From Corylus avellana (taxonomy: Eukaryota > Streptophyta > Magnoliopsida > Fagales > Betulaceae), in assembly GCF_901000735.1 (NCBI RefSeq), contig NC_081547.1, positions 930,001-994,000 on the forward strand: a stretch of 64,000 nt of DNA, read 5' to 3'. The first letter of the stretch is position 1. Every line of letters starts with the position of its first letter. Of this stretch, positions 22,987-34,838 are shown in pieces. A program made the translations under genes and the position numbers. The notes beneath the pieces were generated by a model. That model was given only the letters and a program-made list of their open reading frames with translations. It did not search any database and had not been told where the DNA came from.

Positions 22987-23036
22987 GGATTAAATACTCC
23001 AAAACCCCCGGGGGTTTCTCAACTTTATTTTTTCTT
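22987..23036. other. 50-bp sequence unique to copy 1 at the gap edge
   Basis: Starts GGATTAAATACTCCAAAACC and runs into the gap. The second copy instead continues with TTTGATTTTTTTAAACAAAT. The GG(G/A)TTAAATAC start resembles the end of the Mutator-like element at 37728, so a transposon end inserted here in one haplotype is possible. Confidence 0.45.
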
Positions 23037-23136
23037 NNNNNNNNNNNNNNNNNNNNNNNNNNNNNNNNNNNNNNNNNNNNNNNNNNNNNNNNNNNNNNNN
23101 NNNNNNNNNNNNNNNNNNNNNNNNNNNNNNNNNNNN
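23037..23136. other. Assembly gap, 100 N
   Basis: Exactly 100 N between the end of the first and the start of the second copy of the 8-kb segment. Confidence 0.99.
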
Positions 23137-23137
23137 G

Positions 23138-23203
23138 AAGAAGAAGAAACGGTCTTCGTGGCTTCCTGATCCTGATAGGAGGTGGCCCGTGCAGGGGTGG
23201 TGA
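23138..23203 (+). CDS. 3' end of the small basic protein gene, truncated by a gap
   Basis: The last 21 residues and TGA of the gene at 14785-15132 (KKKKR, then SSWLPDPDRRWPVQGW), unchanged. The first 94 residues are lost in the adjoining 100-N gap, so this is a contig break and not a biological truncation. Confidence 0.7.
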   Translation, partial: KKKKRSSWLPDPDRRWPVQGW

Positions 23204-23750
23204 TGTAATAATGCCAAGTCAAGGAGGTTGAAAGGGTAATTTCAGTTGTAGGAGTTAGCTGGATGAAGATAAGCATTGCTAGGGAATTTGAGCTGTCAAG
23301 GGAAGTATTACAAGCAAAAGTTTAAGAAGAAAATTCAATTACTCGGGGATATGTGGTCGTGGAATCTGCAGACAATATTCCAGTGTTCGCTCAACTATTT
23401 GTTATTGTTTTTGTACAATTATTAATTTCTTTGTAATATAATTTTTATATTTGTAAAGGAAATTGTTTTGTAATGATAGGGATGGAAGGAAGGAATTTAG
23501 GCAGATTCGTGGTGCCAACAAGCCTCCGAGAATGGAATACAATCGGGGTAATTTCTTGGATGCTTCACAAAATCACAATTGGACTTATTTATAGTTGTAG
23601 CCCAGACTCGATGTTTACAACTCATTATTAAGTTACAACAAAACGCACATTACAACAATATAAAACGCAGCCTCATTGAATCCTCTGCCCTTATCCTTGA
23701 TGCAATTCAGCTCGCCTTCTCCTTTTCTCAAAATCAACCAAGTATGAATT

Positions 23751-23890
23751 AGGATACTCTTTAGTTTATTTGAATAAGAGAATATCTAGTTATGAGTATT
23801 TTTGTCTATTAAAAAAGTGAAAAGATATAAATACTTATCTACTATAACTAACTAGATATTCTCCAATTCATTTAAACTAGAGATGATCCT
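23751..23890. mobile_element. 140-bp hairpin MITE, second copy
   Basis: Allelic copy of 15696-15835, same length and ends with a few substitutions. Confidence 0.75.
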
Positions 23891-25020
23891 ATTTAACGTA
23901 GGTCTAGGGCTTAATGTATGACATATTGATTGATGTAACATAAAAATTGATTAACGTAATATAAAAATAAAAATAAAAAATAATTTTTTTTTAGTAAAAA
24001 ATGAATAAAATTGTTTGTTAATATGAATAAATGAATTTGACTTTTTTTTTTTTTTTTTTTTTTGACAAACGAGCTCATAAGTCTAAAATGGTGAGGCATG
24101 AGAAGGCGTGAGGTTCGACAGTCCATGCGTCTGAACAAATATTCCCTTTCTGACTTCTTCCTTCTCTTTTTGACCCGCATTCTTGATTTAATCATCCAAC
24201 TATTTTTAAGCTTTTTTTTTTTTTTTTTTTTTTGAAAAGAACTATTTTTAAGCTTTTGTTATTACTTGAGTGATTGAGATTTTATTATCTCTATATTTTC
24301 TTCATTTACCAAATTCAATGTTTATTATATGTGATAGCAACTAGTTATATAAAAATTTGGAATATTTTAAAAATAATAATTGTTGATGTGATAAAAGATA
24401 TTTGGAAAATTAAAAAACCACATTGTACTTCCCATTAATTCAAGCACAAAATGCACTAGACTGATCTCATTCCCTCGAAGCACATAGTTAAATGTGACTC
24501 AAATTTTTGTTAGAGAGTATAACTCTTATTGAGTGGTGTTCGGAGTACTATAATCTTGGTTACATACTTCTATATAAATTAACTCTTGGCAACTATACAA
24601 TTTAAATTATTAATTATGACATTAATTTTTAAATGATTTTTTTAACAAAAGTCATTGTTTAATTATATTTAAAGAATAATGCTATTTTAATACTGACTTA
24701 TCACATTAATTTAATAACCATTAGTGAAATGTGGTTTAAGGGATTCTCCTATTAGCCACTTAAGAAAGAAAGAAAAAAAAAAAAACACTTAAAACACGCC
24801 ACATCAACTAGTATAGAATAAGTGATAAATTAATATTGCTCATATTTACCGGTACATTCAATGGATTGTTACCAATCTAGTGATTAGAAGGCAAACACAA
24901 AAGGGAGTGTACATTGAAAGAGGCCTAATTGCGATTAAAGTCACGATGAAGGTAGGGCCATCAATTCATCAGAAAAGATAAAAATAAAACTAAAAATAGG
25001 GCCATCTCTCAAGCGATGGG

Positions 25021-25082
<62 letters not shown>
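25021..25082. repeat. (CT)n(AT)n microsatellite
   Basis: A CT run followed directly by an AT run, with a longer AT part than in the allelic position near 16915-16960. A usable length polymorphism between copies. Confidence 0.85.
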
Positions 25083-25087
<5 letters not shown>

Positions 25088-25133
25088 TTATTTATTTTCC
25101 CCCATTCAGAAGTATAACGTTTCATCTTCTAGT

Positions 25134-25400
25134 GTAAGAGTATTCATAATGAAGGAGTCAAATTTTATGCAAAATAGCTTTTCAAAACTTACTTTTATCT
25201 AGTTTAGCTAATGAATTTTTAAATGCTTCTACATCTCATTAGCTATATTTCTATCTATTCTATTAAAATATCATTTTTTTTATTCTTTATTGGGAAAAAG
25301 TTTTGAGAAAAGTTACTGGAAAAAAGTGAGAAGTTTTAGGAAAAAGAGAAAATAAATTAGATTAATAAAAAATAAAAAGGCTCACTTGAAAAGTGCGGCT
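25134..25400. mobile_element. Partial PIF/Harbinger-type MITE, second copy
   Basis: Allelic copy of 17026-17290 (TAAGAGTATTCATAATGAAG at the left end); right end absent in both. Confidence 0.5.
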
Positions 25401-25716
25401 ATTTTTTTTTGCTAATTCAAGATAAAATTTTTTTTACAAATCCAATTAGACATTTTAAATAAAATTAACATTTGGCTTATGAATGTAGGTTAGGCACAAA
25501 AAGCGAAGTTTGGTTGTGCATTGAATATTATATATAAATAAAAACAGCAAATTTCTTCTCTCTTTTTTTTTTCCTCTTTATTTTATCTTAAAGAAATTAC
25601 ATTTTCCTATTACTAAAATAGCTAACCAAATGTAGATCTTGTGTAGACATGTTAAAAAAAAAAAAAAAAGCTCTAAATGCATACAGGCCACAAATTTAAA
25701 ATGTTACCACTTATAA

Positions 25717-25795
25717 AGATCTGGGCGGATTCGAACCACCATCCTCTCGAAGCCCGAAAGGGCATGAGCGCTCTTCCGTTTTGAGCTACAGATCT
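25717..25795 (-). tRNA. tRNA-like element, second copy
   Basis: Identical over all 79 nt to 17710-17788, including the abnormal anticodon arm, although the flanks differ between the copies. Confidence 0.55.
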
Positions 25796-28186
25796 ATCAA
25801 TTAAAAAGACATTATACTATTGCCAGCTCAAGATGAGAGTTTATCAACCTTTCGTGTCTTCCTTTATTTTTTTTGGGGTTGAATTCTCACTTTCTTTTCT
25901 TATTTTAACTATTTTCAAAGGCTTAAAACAGGCCACCTCAATAAATAATGCCGACTATATATTGGTGTTTAAAGGCAAATCCAACATCTTTAACAAACAC
26001 TCGATAAAATTCTCTACATACTCAAAACGTATTTTTTGTACTTTTTTGATACATTAAAACAAATAAATAATATAACTCCAAAAAATAATTAATAAAACCT
26101 TTTGACACACAGATTTGAGTTGTTTGCTTCATTTTTAATTTTACTTTTTTTTTTAAAAAAAAAAATAATAATAATAATAATTGAAATAAGAGAACGAAAG
26201 ATAGCAAAAAATTTCCTAAACCTCTTTTCCTGAAAAAACTGCCCAAGCTGAGATTAAAAAGTGCCAACTTCTCTCCGTGGAAAAATACTATTGAAGTAAA
26301 AAAAAAAAAAAACCAAGCTTCCATCTCTTCCAAAAAATATCAAGATTAGAAAACATCATACAAGATATCTTAAACAGTAAAGCAGAACATCAAGAAAAAC
26401 AAATAATAAATGCTCTTACGAATTAAAGCTCTAATTTCCAAGTTAAACTTGTTGAACCAAATTTTGCCAAGCATTTAAAAGAGGTGTTTTAAGTAATGAG
26501 GAGCGTAAAAGAAAGAAATGCAAGGTTGATATAAGAATGCAAGCACAACGTGGTAAATGAATTATTAATTATGCAAGTCCCAACCAACTCCTAAATTTTT
26601 GTTTAAAAAAAAGACCGATACAAGAGTTCAATGAGAACAAGAAGTCACTATCGTAAAATTGTTACAGGACACAGTAGCTTCCACCATCACTCTACATGAA
26701 GTGCAAATCAAAAAGGCTAAAATATATGTTAATTATTTGGCTAAGCTAACATGTACTGTTCTTTCAACGGTTAAATCAAATTTCTAACTTAATACTTTCT
26801 TTATCAAGAACGTTCAAAATTAAATTAAAATTTAAAACGATCAAGAGAATAACTGTTTACAGCACAAAACCAAATCAAACATAAAAGCAGTAAATAAAAT
26901 ATCCCAGAAAGTAATTGAAATTAAAAGGAGCCAAATCTTTGCTTTTAGACAGACAAATTGTCCAAGAAAACAATCACTGTCCCTCTAAAAGCAAATAGAC
27001 AGTTCTCCCCAATTCAATTGAAATGGAGAGAACCCATTTCCATATATTACATATCTCAAGTAGCAAACTTTGACGCTTTTGGCAACTTCAACGTCAAAAT
27101 AAGAAGGCTTTGTTTGTAACAAAAATTGATTGGAGTAAACATATATATAAGAATTACATAGAAAAAGAAAAAATTTTGTATTATAACAATTTTTTATTCA
27201 AAGAGACAATGATGTAATAAAAAAATAAATACAAATTTCAAGCAATTAAATTTTTTGCAAAATAATGCCGGTCCATAGCAGTTTTTTATGCTATGTACCA
27301 TCTTTTCCACTGCCTTTAATCCTTTAAATCATATGTGCAGTGGTCTTCCCTAAGGAAATGCTAAAAGAACGCTGACTCGCATCGCATTCCAGCCAAAAAT
27401 TTTTGTTTTTTAATAATTAAAAATATTAAAGAAAAATTTTTTTGGCAGGTATCATGATAATAATTAAATTATTTTTTAATTAAATAACACTAACGTACGT
27501 AACTTTTCACACACATGTATTACACAAATCACTGCCTAATAAAATTACTGCTTTAATCATTTATTTGTTACTATTCAAATAATAAACTCACTACAAAACA
27601 TAACATTTTCATTTTTCCATAACGAAAATCAATTTCTACTACAGTAAAAAAATCAAAGCCTTCGCATAACAAGCAGCCTCAGAGAAAAGAGAATAAATGA
27701 CTAAAATAATTTTTCTATTATACCCCCTTCTCAACCAAGAAAAAAAAGGCCCACTCTTAAAAATGGTTTATCATCAAATGACAACCATTTTTACGAGGTG
27801 GTTTGGTAACCTACTTTAAAGATAACTCCTATCCTCCAAATCCAAATATGATGCGAGGCGTTCCTAGCAACCATTTGTAAGATTTGGGAGATAAAAGGTA
27901 AACAAAAGAATAAAAACTATTTTCCTTGCAAAACATTTAAAACATAACAAATTCTCAACAAAAACACATAAAACCGTTTAAAAAGAGTTACCAAGATTGA
28001 TAGCACTTTTTAAAACGCTGTTCGATCCTCTTTTAAGATCTATTTTGTGTTTTGGTAAAAAGTGTTTTATTTGTGGATTTCTATGATCTTTCTTCGGTCC
28101 CTTATCTAAACATTGGTAGGAAGACAACGGCACTACATAAATATGAAAAATGCTATAATTATTACTGAGAAGTGATTAAGTGATCA

Positions 28187-28257
28187 AGTAATGATACAAC
28201 TTACGCCTGGCGTGCATCAACAGTGATGCACGCCAGGCGTAAATAGTATCATTACTC
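28187..28257. mobile_element. 71-bp hairpin MITE present only in copy 2
   Basis: Ends are AGTAATGATAC and its complement GTATCATTACT. The interior is a palindrome (ACGCCTGGCGTGCATCA / TGATGCACGCCAGGCGT). An 11-bp direct repeat TTAAGTGATCA flanks it at 28176-28186 and 28258-28268. The matching point in copy 1 (about 20158-20200) lacks it. A 9-11 bp duplication is most like Mutator-type insertion. Confidence 0.8.
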
Positions 28258-29518
28258 TTAAGTGATCATATGGATAAAATGATAAAAAGGCACACCTGTT
28301 CATGCACGCCAGCGTGCCCTTTACCATTACCCATACAATATACACACCTTATCATATATTATAAAATATTATGTAAACAGTAAAAAAATAATTTTTATTT
28401 TTATTTTTTCAGTTTAAATAATATTTTATAATATATTAACACTGGAATGTTCACTTGATCACTACTCATTATTAGTGCTCCAATATATCTTTCACAGAAA
28501 AATAACATACTAAACAGGTCAAAGATACCAAAGCAAATAACTGTTGCAAAGCATTAAAACCACGCCACAATTAAGATGGACAACAGGGGAAAAAGCATAA
28601 AACGTAAAATAATATGTGATACGATCATTGATCACAGATTTGTCACCTCAAACGACCAGCCATCGATCTGATCTGTAAAATTGACAATGTCACAGACTTG
28701 CCACTCAAGACAGCGGCCGTCTTTCTCCAGAAAACTCTTGAACAGCAAAATTCTCCTCCACGAGTCACCAAGTTCTTGATCAACCGTAAGAAGAAACCAA
28801 CTTGTCCGACATACCAGGATTAGAATCCGTAATTGGGTTATGAGATCCGGAGACTCGTCGATTAAAGTGAAACAAATTCCTTCCTAGTACCACAGGAGTG
28901 GGAACAATACAACACATCTCACCAAAATTATACAGAGTTACATATAATCACACCGCATCCAGGGCTACACATGCCACAGTACTTCAAATAAACAGATGTT
29001 TTTTTTGTATTAAGGACAACAATTTGTTGCAATAAAAATTCCCGGTAATTACCCAAATATTTCTTCTGGAACCCGTCAAAGCTAATTTAAGCTATTATTT
29101 AACATAATTATTTACTATTTGTAGCTAGATCGGAACAAGATGATCGTATGCAAGCCTCAATGATCGCAATATCTTAATGGTTTCAATACTGTTATCACAA
29201 ATATTTAAACAAAAGTAGGCCAATGGACGTAGTCAAAGCCCTTCAGTACTATCTTGAAAGCCCTTTTAAGTAAAAAGTTGAATGATTTTCAGATGTTGCA
29301 AACAAATATACAATTTCCCGGCTTAGCCGTGTTAACATGAGATTGATGAAGCATGGTTTGAGATAACGCTAGATTCAATCGGCAGATCTCGACGAATTCG
29401 TTTCAAAAAGTAATTTTAACATAATAACTTGAAGTATGTATTTCTCTCGGGTAACTAAGAATAGAAACTTGTGTAATTTGAAAAGTAATTCAAGTAGATG
29501 AATAAATGTTGTGTGTAC

Positions 29519-30316
29519 CTTTAATCCCCGGAAGTCGATGCAGATCTGAAAACGCTACTACGCTACTGACTCGGATTGTCTGTGTAAGATTCAGATCAAG
29601 CACATCATGATGGATGCTATGGCCAAATCAATGGAAAGAGAGGGAAAGAAAACCATCAGAACACGGCGCACCAGAGGAGAGACCCCGGGAAAAAAAAAAT
29701 CCCCGTGCGGTCTTCCCTCAAAACCAAAAAACTTGCATCTTTTATTAAGAGATTGGGTGACCTGCCATGCAAGCGCACCTGTCATGGCAAAGGTCGACAA
29801 CAAATTCAATCATTGACTCGGGCTCCCTGAAATCAGGCCCCTCCTGATTTCTTACGCACACTACTAACAACCGCGATGAAATCTATGGCGATTACAACGC
29901 TAAGAACTTGCTTAACAATCGCGTACAAAGAATAAATATCAATATGAGTAAAGCGATTAGCCTCCGTCCGGAGTAAGAGGCACAGATCTCAGCCGATTTG
30001 ACCAGAGACCCCAAACAAGGACAGCTAGCCACCGATAAGCAACACCACGTCAGATCTGAGACCGGTACGACTCCCACAGCAGACGATCGCGGATCTCCGC
30101 CATAAACTCAGCCTTTGGAAGAAGAAAACAGAAAGTGTCAGTGAAGAAAAATTAAAAAAATTCAAAGCTCAAAAGCTAAGAGATCCATGAAGGAAAACAT
30201 ACCTCTGGAAGAAGAGAGATCTGATACGGAGAAACATTTGCGAAGAATTGGATCGACAGTGAATCTAGAAGAAAGAGAGGTCGAGGAGGCAGGGACGAAA
30301 GTGAATGGATGAATGG
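29519..30316 (-). ncRNA. L1: spliced noncoding RNA with three-hairpin core, copy 2
   Basis: Second copy of L1 at a constant offset of 8,076. The TATA box (30348-30337), the exon 1 donor near 30203, the acceptor before 30112 and the exon 2 donor after 29519 are all kept. The core is 29850-29681 with HP2 at 29795-29759. Two single-base differences from copy 1 in the core (CTCGAG/CTCGGG and TCGAAACC/TCAAAACC) lie in unpaired segments. Confidence 0.55.
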
Positions 30317-31109
30317 TAGGAAGAAGTGGAGAACCTAACTTATAGATGAGGTTTGAAAGCTTGAACGGTTGAGATGGACGACTTTTAAGGGATATCAACG
30401 GCAATCGTATAAACTACGTGGGTGAAGAGCTGTCACCCTTTTCCTGCGGGCGGTGGCGTGTAGATATAACCATTTGAATAAGTGTGGTTGTTGGCTTTGA
30501 CACGTCGCTGTGCGTTGTTCTTACGCACATCGGAAACTACCATTCAATATTTGGTGCGTCCATTTTGGTCGAGAAATACCGAAATAGATGCTTTAGCATA
30601 TTCCATTATATGCTTCCCCTTTTCCTAAATTGTTCATAAAAAGGATAAAAATAAGTAAATAAATAAAAAGTTCGGTAACACGTCACAATGAGTTGCCCTT
30701 AGGCACATTGAAAACTACCATTTAATCTCGACGGTTGGCTACTTTGAAATCATTTTCATTTTTAAATGAACGGTTATGATTTTCTCATAAACTATTTCTT
30801 AACCCCATCACCCTATTACGGTCCCAACTCCAAGGCATCGCAAGCCATGGTCGGACCCATGGGTGTTTCCTTGTTAGTGCCGATACTTGTCTCTTCTTCT
30901 TATTTCTTTTCTTCTCTTTGTTTTTTCTCTATTTTCTTTGAAATCATTGGTTTCTCGATTAAACACAATTTTTCTTGATGTTGTCTTTTTTATGAAGAAA
31001 AATATATCAAAAATAATGTTATATATTATATTTTTATCATACTTTATAAATATTACACTATTAATAATTTCTTTGATTTTTTTAAACAAATCTTAATTTG
31101 CTGATATAA

Positions 31110-31456
31110 GAGCATTCCCAATGGAAGAGCCAAATGTTACTTTTATCTATAATAGCTCTTCAAATGTTCAAAAAACCTCCCACATTGGATGAGCCAAAAA
31201 TATATGTAAAATAGATATTTGATTAGAAGAGCTAAAAAAAAAGTTAAATGTAGCAGCACTTTTTAAGGGAGCCATTTTCTTTTTTAGTGTTTCTCTCTCC
31301 TGCTTTATCATTTTCCCAAATCTTTTCCCACATTTTTTTTAAAAATATAGCTAATCGGATGTGGAGACACTTAAAAATGGCTTAGCTAAACTAGATAAAA
31401 GTGAGTTTTGAAGAGCCATTTTACATAAAAATATGGCTCTTCCATTGGGAATGCTC
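31110..31456. mobile_element. Intact PIF/Harbinger-type MITE, 347 bp
   Basis: Perfect terminal inverted repeats of 22 bp (GAGCATTCCCAATGGAAGAG, continuing CC) flanked on both sides by TAA (31107-31109 and 31457-31459). That is the 3-bp duplication of PIF/Harbinger transposons. No coding capacity. It sits just past the point where the two 8-kb copies stop matching. It defines a family with degraded members at 5075-5407, 17026-17290, 25134-25400, around 37478-39230 (interrupted) and at 39234-39730. Confidence 0.9.
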
Positions 31457-31459
31457 TAA

Positions 31460-34400
31460 GAGGGAAGATAATATATTTTTGGTGAGATCCACAGTAGAGA
31501 AAATGAATTTTGTTGGCTATACCTACTTATTTTGAGAAAATACAAGCAAATATATAGCTAAGTTGTAACACTAAGACGAATAAAAGCTAAAGAAATTATG
31601 AAATGAAAATAGTGGAATAAAATATAAGGATAAGTATAGGTGGGCAGTGTATAGAGCATGAGATGTTATGATAAACATAGGATAGTAAGCCAGAATTAGA
31701 AGTTGAGATGAAAACATAATTAATAGAACAAAGAGACTTTTACTTCCCTCAAAGAAAAATAAATATTCACTAAATTGGCAAAAAAAAAAAAAAAAACTTA
31801 AAATATGCTTCAAAAGGGAAATGGTATATTTGAAGCCTATAAATAGCGCTTATCAAGCTATTCATAGTAACTACATTCGGTGGGCCGAAAAGAACTATTC
31901 AAATTATAGTCTCTACATAATTTGGACACACGCAACCTAAGTTTCACCCAATTTACTACCACGTGCACAATGTTGCTCAATTGAATTGAGTATGACTCAA
32001 CTTTTGAATTTTGAATTAAAGAGCTCAATCCAAATGAGAAACAAGCCTTGTCTGAATGAGTTTAAGGAAATTTGGGAGGTACGTTTACAGGTTCGCACGT
32101 TTACGTAAATTTGGGTGAGCATGAACAACAGCAAAAAACATGGCCTTAAATAGGACCCTTAGATTGAAGAATGCTTCACCAATCTCACACTCTCATCTTG
32201 CTCAACTAAAAGGATGCCAAACACCCATCTCACTCTCTCATCTTGCTCGACTAAAAGGATGGCAAGAGCAAAGCGCTTACCTAATAGAATTATAATGTAT
32301 AGAGAAGACGAAACCTCTTCTTCCTAGAGGAGTTGGCTACAAGAGATAAATTATTACATGCTCTTCAAACTCCGTATTTGTCAAGTTACTAATGTAATTG
32401 TATAGTTGTTATTGACGAGTTAAAAAAGTGAATTGTGGAGGTAAGACATTTTTATGTGTTAAAAGTTGTATTAGGAGAGATTTTCATAAGGAATATAGTT
32501 TCTGCATGATACACGCCAAAAAAAAACTCAAGATGACTCTTATTATAAGGCACTCAAACTATTAAATATTCCATGATCTCTTGCAAAGAGTTGCTTACCT
32601 TTTTATAAAGGTTTAATAGATAAATGGACAAGAAAGAATATATCTACTTTAAAGATAAATTGTTGTACAAGATTGTTACTTTACTTCTAACTAGAGTAAA
32701 ATCTCCATCAAGTATTCATTATTGTTGCAAGCTTGGAGATTGCCTCTTGCTTTTTTACAAGTATTCCAGCAAGCTTCTCGCATGTTTTTTCTTCACCCAT
32801 TCAACTGGTTGATAAAATTGTGGTATTCTATATTGTCTAGTGGGGCGAAGAAATAAGTCTTCAACTTTTTTATTTTAATCAGCAAAGATGGAGGGGGGTG
32901 AGGGGACAAAGGAAGGTAGGAGTAAGGATATGTGGCTAACAAAGAAGCAAGGGCCTTGGAGTAAAGGGAGAGTTGGTGGGTGGAGAGCAAGTAATGGTGG
33001 AGGACGAGAGAAGAGATGGCCAATGAGTTTAAGGTGCGGATTGGGTCGATAAATTGGCATATTTTGGACCCTTCATTAAGGTCTAAATTTTAAAAATTGC
33101 ATTCCTTGCAGCACCAATCTCAATCCAATGAAATTAGAGACTAAAAAGTTTAAAAAGATTAAGACTAGCAACTTAAGAGTAGGGCCAAACCTATAAATTT
33201 CAAAAGAAACGGGGGCGAAATTGATGCGGCCTTTGACAACATAAAAGGGACAAAAAAAAAAAAAAAAAATACAAGTTTCTTCTTAATTACCTTTGTTACA
33301 ATACTGAAATGAAATTATAAAAGAGGGTGCTGAAGATAATAGAAAGAGACTTTGTGTAAAGCAAATTGACAATGGTAGTCACACGGGGTATAATGGCTAT
33401 ATAGCATAACATATTTAAATTGAAAACTAGGAAATCAACAAGGTTGGAATGCAAGGATTTAGATCATACTCAATATCATCACTTCAGACATTGCATAGCA
33501 TACACAGCTCTACCTTGGAAGAATCTGCTGCAACTGAAAAACACCAAAGAAACAAAACTTCCTTACGAATCAAGCCTTCAAGTCCTGCTGGTGGCAATAG
33601 CCTCACGCTGCTTAACAACTTGTCAAATCTCCTACTAGAGTCAGTATACCAAGCTTGGCCTCGCCATAAGCACATCTAATTGCCAAAAAGCTTTGCTTAC
33701 AGGAATACAATTGATGATCTCAAAGGGTAGCAGAAATGCAACAGAAGGCCACCCAGTACACATGAAGTTATCTTCACAACATAGCAACTTGCTCATACAA
33801 TAGATGCAATCAAGCAATCTATATTTGATTCAAGATGTAATGATATACAAGTGTAATAAAATTCCCTCCATTTCAATATTTTGTTTTTATTACATCTCAC
33901 GGTGATACTACATTTAATTTTATAATTTTAAATTATTAGCCAACATATTCACCTAAGTATTGCGGGATAAAAATGTATTTGGCATTACCCTCTTTGTTCC
34001 CTAAAAATTGTACTTTTTTTTTCCTGAAAGTTTTACTTGAATTGCTGCATAGGAGGTCTTTATAAATAATCAAATATTGGGATATCATTGAGAAACTATG
34101 ACTTCGTTGTGAAAGAAATAGATATGAATGATACTGCTGAAATGCCCTGCATTTAGAATCTTAGATCTGTTGAAAATAAAAATTTAGAGAATCCTTTACT
34201 CTACTTAAAGGCATTGGGCATCAAAAAATCATTGCGTATAACATAACGCTACCCTATTTTTGTTCTGTATTACTTGGGGGAACCATAGCAGTGACCTTTT
34301 GCATATACCTTTTACCTTTAAAACACAAGGACCAGTCGATTTGATGAACTCCACATATATATGTAGTAAACTGCCAACGATAAGATTCCCAATAACAAAA

Positions 34401-34732
34401 ATTAATATTTATTTTCATTTTCTGTTTGTCAAATATACCGAGAATTATACCATTAAGACTCCTCAATCATATCCTCCAGAAGTAAATGAATAGAATTACC
34501 ACGTCAGAGAATTTCCAAGAGATAAATGACTATTGCATCTTGAGGCCTAGTCTAACCATTTTGAGAACTTCTATCCCCGGCAATCTGTGTCTTGAGAGTC
34601 TGTTTGGCATAGCAGGATAAAAGTACGTTTTAAACAACATTGCAAAAATGTGCTTGGAAGTTTAATAGTGCGTTTTTTTTTTTTTTTTTAAATGATGTTT
34701 TTAAAGGCCAAACAGCAATTACGTTTTCGCTA
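31460..34732. other. Intergenic, no firm gene
   Basis: AT-rich. Features seen: an imperfect tandem repeat of 'CACTCTCATCTTGCTC(A/G)ACT' (about 32185 and 32230), an A-tract at 33252, and a frame at 33449-33679 (plus) encoding a peptide with TLEESAATEKHQRNKTSLR and LLNNLSNLLLESVYQAW. That peptide has coding-like composition but no start context, splice partner or recognised family. It may be a gene fragment. Confidence 0.35.
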
Positions 34733-34838
34733 TTTTTTAAATCGGCCGCCAAAACGGACCCTTGGCTAATATTTCATTAGACTTTTTACCTTCACAATTA
34801 AAATCTAAAGCTGAATAAATGGCTTGGTAAGAGGATAC

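Larger units (their letters stand above)
23137..31073. repeat. 8-kb duplicated segment, copy 2
   Basis: Second copy of 15065-22986, starting at the base after the gap. Differences include a 71-bp hairpin insertion at 28187-28257, microsatellite length changes near 25022-25082, and poly-T insertions near 24042 and 24213. Confidence 0.85.
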
